From: Erigeron canadensis
Lineage: Eukaryota; Streptophyta; Magnoliopsida; Asterales; Asteraceae
Direction of reading: 5' to 3'
DNA length: 64,000 nucleotides
Assembly (NCBI RefSeq): GCF_010389155.1
Contig: NC_057761.1
Coordinates: 50,900,587-50,964,586, forward strand
Positions 58,587-64,000 of the stretch are shown one piece after another. The notes beneath the pieces are model-generated. The model was not told where the DNA came from, made no database searches, and worked only from the letters and a program-made list of their open reading frames with translations. The translations under genes and the position numbers were made by a program. The number at the start of each line of letters is the position of its first letter. Position 1 is the first letter of the stretch.

Positions 58587-58778
58587 TCATGAGTCACTCC
58601 GGTCATCGACGACATCAGATTTTGATTTGGGTTTTCGATAATTTTCTTCATAGTGTTTAGCAACCACAAGCCCTGTTTTGTAAAGCTTGTTTATGTTCGG
58701 AACATCATAGTTTTGAGCAACATAGATCCCAAAAGTTGTGCCTAACATGAATGAAAAGCCAATTTTGATTAGACCCAT
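58587..58778 (-). CDS. STMP1/DUF4535-like mitochondrial microprotein
   Basis: Single-exon frame of 63 residues starting MGLIKIGFSFMLG. One N-terminal membrane segment (residues about 3-22) holds LGTTFGIYVAQNYDVPN. This matches the signature of short transmembrane mitochondrial protein 1 (in animals LG..LG..YLAQNYDIPN). A basic stretch (YRKPKSK) and an acidic end (DVVDDRSDS) follow. Animal STMP1 is an inner-membrane peptide linked to respiratory complexes; plant DUF4535 members are essentially uncharacterised. A TATA box 76-83 nt upstream supports a real gene. An in-frame upstream TTG extends the open frame by six codons but is not a likely start. It lies beside the complex I pseudogene. Confidence 0.82.
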   Translation of the reverse strand: MGLIKIGFSFMLGTTFGIYVAQNYDVPNINKLYKTGLVVAKHYEENYRKPKSKSDVVDDRSDS

Positions 58779-58853
58779 CTTGAATTTTGGTATCAAGTTT
58801 GGAAATTGATGACTGATTTGATGTGGGTTTGATATGAATTTGAGATTTGGGGA

Positions 58854-58861
58854 TTTTTATA
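58854..58861 (-). promoter_or_regulatory. TATA box of the microprotein gene
   Basis: TATAAAAA on the minus strand, 76 nt before the ATG. It leaves a leader of about 50 nt. Confidence 0.6.
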
Positions 58862-59199
58862 GTTGGATTTTTGGTATTTTATAATTGAGGGTTAATAGTA
58901 GCTTGTTTCCCAAGATGGCTTGCAAAAGAGGGAATCATGAAAAGTTCATCGATTGGATTATGGTGTGTGTAGATGACTAAATTTGTCCCTGAGTTTTGTT
59001 GATATATATGTTTGGTCCTTTGATATTTTATTTGATAATAATTCAGTTTCTGGGTAACGGAGAAAGGGAAAATGGATGTGTTATTTGCTAAGGTACCTCG
59101 AAATGTTCCTCTATAGATATTTAACTTTATCATTTGGTTATATAAAAAGTTAGTTTTCAATTCAATTAAAATTGTCCGCTAGTCAGAAAAGTTTAAAAA

Positions 59200-62100
59200 A
59201 CTGTCCCAACAACGATAACATGGTGTTAGGAATATACAATCTAAATATTAAATGTTAAGGTTATGAGTTCATATCCAGCCCTATGTTCTAACCATACTGC
59301 ACAATATTAAAAGTCATGAGACCAAATTAGGTGTGTGACCAATGGGTCCATTATCCATTTATAACTTTAACAGATCTAGATGTGCAAAGCTAAAAATTAT
59401 ATGAGTAGAGTAGCCGGTAGAAAGACAAGATTATACCAAAATTGCTTTGTACAATTATACTTGGTACTAAGTGGAACAACTTTGACATAATTCTGATTAA
59501 GAAACGCTTATTTGTCTCTAAAATCTTAACAAACTTCATAAATACTTGTAAATTGTGGTGACATGGGGTAAAGATTCCCTCAAATTAAAGGTAAAATTAA
59601 AATATTATTGACCCTTAAATTAAAAATCTAACGGTTATGATTGAATTATCAAATATAAGTTTTAACTCTTAATTTTAATTAAAGGGTCGTGATCTACTCA
59701 AATTTACCCCTCAAGTTTTTACCCCTCAAGTTACCCCTAACTTGAGGAGATCTCTACGCGGCGACCAGAGATTCCATTATATTATTACTACTAATACTAA
59801 TTGTAATATGCATATTAGGTTTGTGATAAACGTTGGTACGTTACATATTTCAAGTGAACCGTATAAAACTATGTTGCATTTGTTTGTTAGCGAAACATAT
59901 AATTTTTCGCTTTGAATGTTTTCTTTTATATCGAGAGCAATTACTTTCCTTTATAAATAAAAACTCGCAGTTGATACTTGTAAATGTTTGAATGCAAACT
60001 ACTCACACGGTCATACAGAAGTCTTCACATATATAAGTTACTTCTAAAATATCAGGAAGAGTCAAATAGGCTGGACAACTCAAAAACATCCAAAGCATCC
60101 CAAAGTGTTATCGATTACTAATTACATAAAACTTCCCAAGTCTAATCAAGGAAAGTGTAACTTGCAATTATACTCGACATTAATTTTCCAAAAGAAACTC
60201 TATTTGGGGCCCAATCCCACCCATTGTACAAAAATTCCCCTGTTTTAACATTTTTCCTGACCCGTCCATTTTGGTACACTTGCATTGTACCCAACCTTAT
60301 TTCCTACAACTAAGCAGTGCTTAATGACAATCTGATATATATAATTTCTACTTGAACAGAAGATTGGATCATGTTCTCTTGTAAATATAATATGAGAACT
60401 GCAAATGAAATGACAAAACTGTAACGTTACCAACTTCAGATCCATTACACAGTTACACAGCCATTGACACTTCAGATTTCCACTTCTAATCTACTAAAAG
60501 CTAAAGAATAATGATGGATATCATAAATCCGGAAAACTATATCGTTAATGTTATAACAAAAAAAACTCCTATATAACTTGTCAGTAATAATATGTAGAAT
60601 TGTAGATAGAGCACTCAAACACGGCAATGGTCCGCACAAAAATGTAATTGCCAATCTGAACCCAAACCCATTTAAACACCACATACACCTAAAACTCTTA
60701 TACGACCAGCAACTCTTGGCTATATGTTAAAGCACCTCACTAATCAAACAATTGTCATAAAAGACAACTTGAACCTTGCTAATGAATCATGGCATGAGTG
60801 ATAAACTGATATCTAATGCATCCAAATCGCAGAGCAGGTTTATATGATGCAATATGTGCATATAAAAGATCATAGAAACAACCAACTTTGTCATTACAAA
60901 AGAGTTACACCACAAATAATCTCAGCTGCTTGTTCAAATTTCAAGATGATACATTATTAGTTTCTAGTCCAATTCCAAACACCAACTGCAAACAAATAGA
61001 CAGATAAAGACACGCACAGTGTACCAGATGATAGGTGTGGTAGCATCCGATGTCCTATGGTTCTCCACCAAGCTCCACCCGGAGATTGTCATATGGAAAA
61101 ACTTTTGGTGTCTGTTCATATAATTAAAAAAATCGGTGGTTAGACACTATTCGATATAACTCATTTACTTATTACTGATAGAATGCTAACGACAATTAAG
61201 CAGTCCTATAATGTTGGACTCACAGAAGACGCGTACATAATACAGATTAGATACTGCAGTGTAAAATCACCAATCCTCGTCAACAGTAAACTGAAACATA
61301 TGCTATCAATCAACCTAGGCAGAAAAAGAGTACGGTATTGGTTGGACAAGCCTGTCCAAGTGATTAGACCCTTATGTATGCAGAATAAACCATGGAGTAG
61401 AGCTAATAATTTGGCATATGCCACAGCCCACATCATTAATCATTAATCATCATATACATGGAGCTGTGGACAATTTATAAACAGGGGACAGTTTACTTGA
61501 AAGTTGTTGAAAGACATGGAATGCATATGCATCCCCTGTGAAAATGGTTATTGGTGTACCCAAAAAACCCTTATTTACAAAGTATGCATCACTGCATCAC
61601 TGCATTAGCCCTGTGGATATCTTAGGCTTAATAGATCAGTCCATCAGTCCAACTCCAAACACAAACTCGGATTTTTTAAACTAAAATCAAACTCAAAAGT
61701 GAAGACCATGAATTAAGTCAGAACATAGTATCATGTTATCACATAAATATAAAAATAACAACAGCAATACTCAATACCTCTGGCTTATAAAGTGTATATC
61801 GAATTATTTGTACTAAATTATTATATATGCAATTTAGTCATTTAGCCCTTTTTAATTCTTTGATTCTATAAAAGAAAGGAAAAGATTAGAAGTGAAGTTT
61901 ACTTACTTATTTTGTAATCCATTGTATTCTTTTTGTTTCTTTTCTTTCTTTATAAAAACTCAAGAACATTATCCGAACTCTTTATCGTATCTTGACCAAT
62001 TGTCTATAGCTATGTTCACAACTTTAACATCATTGGACACTATCTCTGTTTTTTGCTTTTCTGTAATCATGGTATCCAACAATTGACATGCTCAGTGCTA

Positions 62101-62730
62101 TATCAATAAAACTGAAGTCCACCACCACATGCCTCAAGTCGGGTGGGGATCTCCATTAGGGGATGTATACTTTTACCAAATTCTAGCTTCATAGCATTTT
62201 TATAGTCACGATCTTATGTCAGAGAATGAACATAACAAACTATCAAATACCAACACATCTAATATTAGAATCTATGACAATGTGCTTGAAAGTTTCTTTT
62301 AGTCAATAATCAAAGGTAACTGTATTCACCATCTCTCATGTAAATTGATGTATGGTCTCACTCTCACATACTTTAACTTTTGATTTGTTGCTTAATTTTA
62401 TTTATATGAAGATCTTTCTCTAATCCTGCGAAGGTAAGTAGGAAAATCTTCATGTTTTAAACCAGAAACTCTCAGACTGGGAGAGTATCATCTAAAATTT
62501 ATGTAGTCAATAAAAATTCGCATCATCTATTCATGTAGCAGTCATGTTTTAAGAAAGCTGCATTCCTAATGGAGTGGCGTTATGTAAGAGGGGTGGGAGA
62601 GGGTGGTGTGTCACATTCTCACTTGGTTGGGAAAAGATGTTGATATGGTGCATTCCTATTTGAGCTCTTTAATCTTAAAAAGGAGGAAGGTTAGCCAGGT
62701 GGCCCAGGTAGATGCCTTATATAATAGTAT
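59200..62730. repeat. Large duplicated block, copy B
   Basis: Diverged copy of 54865-57168. It is longer because of extra sequence at about 59450-60030 and 61800-62460. It contains the intact last exon of the complex I gene with a conserved 3' UTR. Divergence is substantial (many substitutions and indels), so the duplication is old. Confidence 0.85.
61055..61111 (-). CDS. Complex I ASHI/NDUFB8-like subunit, last exon (gene runs off the right edge)
   Basis: After a GAACAG acceptor the exon reads TPKVFPYDNLRVELGGEP then TAG, 19 codons including the stop. The end of the plant ASHI subunit of mitochondrial NADH:ubiquinone oxidoreductase, as I remember it, is PYDNLRVELGGEP. The phase suits a preceding exon ending NDKASK.PF. 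No preceding exon was found up to 64000 on the minus strand, so it should lie beyond the window, or this copy is also truncated. The sequence up to the stop is undamaged and the 3' UTR (about 60840-61054) is conserved with copy A, which favours a live gene. It would act in the inner-membrane arm of complex I. Confidence 0.75.
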   Translation of the reverse strand, partial: TPKVFPYDNLRVELGGEP

Positions 62731-63514
62731 GAGTAAATTGCATTTTTAGTCCTTGTGTTATCACTCAATTTGCAGGCATGGTCCAAAAATACTTATCGTG
62801 CAATGGTGGTCCAAAATACAGGTTTTCGTTGCACTCCCGGTCCAAAAATTGATGCTCGTCTATTTTTGACTGTTAAGTACATTAAGAGGACCATTCATGC
62901 GATTTAATATAGAAAGACACAAATGGTCCTTATAGTTGCATTTTTGTCTTCCTAACCATCTTATTCTCAAAAATATTCTTTATCTATCTTTCATTATTTC
63001 AACCTAACAAAATATCCACTTTCAATATGAAATCAACCCCACTTTTAATATATAACATAATCGACCTGACAAACCAAAGTAAAATCAAACCCACAAGCTA
63101 AATGAAATTCGAACCCAAAAAAGGAAAAAAATCGATGTATGTATCATTATTATGCTAAAGAACTAATCTCATTTATCCCAAAAGGAACATCTCAAAACTA
63201 CCAAAATAATTTGACAGCCTTCATAATTGACTTCCAACAATCGCACTAAAATAGTTTCTAATTGTTTAACCATTTTCAACTTACAAATCCAGTGGGTTTT
63301 ACGAAATCACCCACGAGGTTTCATGGCAAAGAGGATATGGTTTATCAGTTTGATGACCACCGCTAGTCCGCTACAAACCATCGGAGGTCATCAACGAGAA
63401 ATCAACCCAAGCCGTTTTGGCCGTGCAAGAGTCGACTATTTGTTTATTCTCTTCTCCCTGTCCACGACAGCTCTTTTGCAGTTGTATTCGAAATAGATAT
63501 ATGTAATGAAATAG
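62731..63514. other. Intergenic or intronic sequence with TE-like ends; no gene recognised
   Basis: 62735-62960 begins GTAAATTGCATTTTTAGTCC, repeats TGGTCCAAAA three times and closes with TGGTCCTTATAGTTGCATTT. This looks like a common plant transposon-end pattern, but no target duplication was found. If the complex I gene is live, this is its intron. Confidence 0.35.
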
Positions 63515-63725
63515 ATATAGGGTATGTTTAGGAGGGAGCTTTTTAGAGTTTTTAGGAGCTTCAAGCTTTAAGCTTTTAGGAAAAAGCTCCTACCTAATAA
63601 AAAGTTCCGTTTGATTAAACAAGCTTCAAGCTTTAATGATTGGTGAAAAGCTTGTGATCTAAACGCTGTTATGTCTAGCGTTTCACAAAAGCTTCTAGCT
63701 TTTGATGTTTTAATTACTTATACAG
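63515..63725. mobile_element. hAT-like MITE candidate rich in AAGCTT
   Basis: GGTATGTTTAGGAGGGAGCT at the left and many AAGCTT or AGCTTTTAG-type palindromic words within about 200 bp, as in plant MITEs with GGCATGTTTGG ends. The right end and target duplication are not clear. Confidence 0.4.
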
Positions 63726-64000
63726 CCCTTTAATTTATTACATGAGAAAAAGATAGGTAACATGGCCATGCAACTCAAATATGTTAACAAGTAAGGTGTA
63801 ATGCCTTTTTATTTATCACTGTACTTTTTTATGTGTAGGTTAGAGTATTCTTCTTTTATATATATTTACATAAAACAATTTGGTTTATTTTATGTAGTTA
63901 ATTAAGAAATGATATATATGTATGTATGTTCAATATTTTTTTTTAATATTAAAAATGTGTATATATATATATATGTTTACAATTATTTATTTATGTCTAT
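63726..64000. other. AT-rich edge sequence
   Basis: Contains ATGT and (AT)n runs. No gene, RNA or element end recognised. Confidence 0.4.

Noticed and set aside
1..64000. CRISPR arrays, tRNA and rRNA genes, organellar insertions
   Set aside because: No regularly spaced short repeats, cloverleaf-like genes or rRNA-like conserved stretches were recognised. Absence is by eye only; tRNAscan-SE and Infernal would be decisive.

Overview
The window is nuclear DNA of a flowering plant, most likely a eudicot. It is AT-rich, has spliced genes with long introns, and carries typical plant transposons (Copia with an initiator-Met-tRNA primer site, a plant L1-type LINE, Helitron-like elements, Stowaway and hAT MITEs). 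The species cannot be fixed from the sequence. I saw no bacterial, organellar or CRISPR-like content.

Genes. (1) A complete five-exon NPF6.3/NRT1.1-type nitrate (or chloride) transporter lies on the minus strand at 791-6457. It encodes 595 residues and keeps the Thr101 phosphoswitch, but has Tyr where Arabidopsis NRT1.1 has the nitrate-binding His356. (2) Five intronless secreted eight-cysteine proteins of the DC2.15/EARLI1 (hybrid proline-rich, lipid-transfer-like) family are spread over 32 kb at 22.3, 28.1, 34.2, 37.0 and 53.7 kb. The 34.2 and 37.0 kb genes are a recent tandem pair. (3) A 63-residue single-pass microprotein of the STMP1/DUF4535 mitochondrial family sits on the minus strand at 58.6 kb. 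(4) Exons of a respiratory complex I beta-subcomplex subunit (ASHI/NDUFB8-like) are on the minus strand in two copies of a duplicated block. One copy is a decayed pseudogene (56.1 and 58.1 kb). The other has an intact last exon at 61.1 kb, with the rest of that gene presumably beyond the right edge.

Mobile DNA fills most of the rest. From left to right: a Stowaway MITE inside intron 4 of the transporter gene; a Helitron-like element (7.1 kb); a long foldback element (8.3 kb); a Helitron candidate with a 448-bp internal duplication (9.5-11.1 kb); a Gypsy-like LTR (14.1-15.2 kb); three copies of one non-autonomous Helitron-like family (16.5, 20.9, 39.3 kb); smaller Helitron-like elements (13.5, 19.3, 32.8, 42.1 kb); MITEs (12.2, 18.8, 25.5, 30.2, 32.4, 39.8, 41.3 kb); a solo LTR nested in a Helitron-like element (32.8-33.5 kb); a 5'-truncated LINE with target duplication (42.8-45.7 kb); a nearly intact, very young Copia element (46.2-51.2 kb) with one frameshift; and a second solo LTR (51.3-52.0 kb).

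The genes are not an operon or a pathway. The functional themes are anion uptake, a local family of secreted cell-wall or lipid-transfer proteins amplified in place, and two neighbouring nuclear genes for mitochondrial inner-membrane proteins. Family assignments were made by eye from remembered family features, without database searches.
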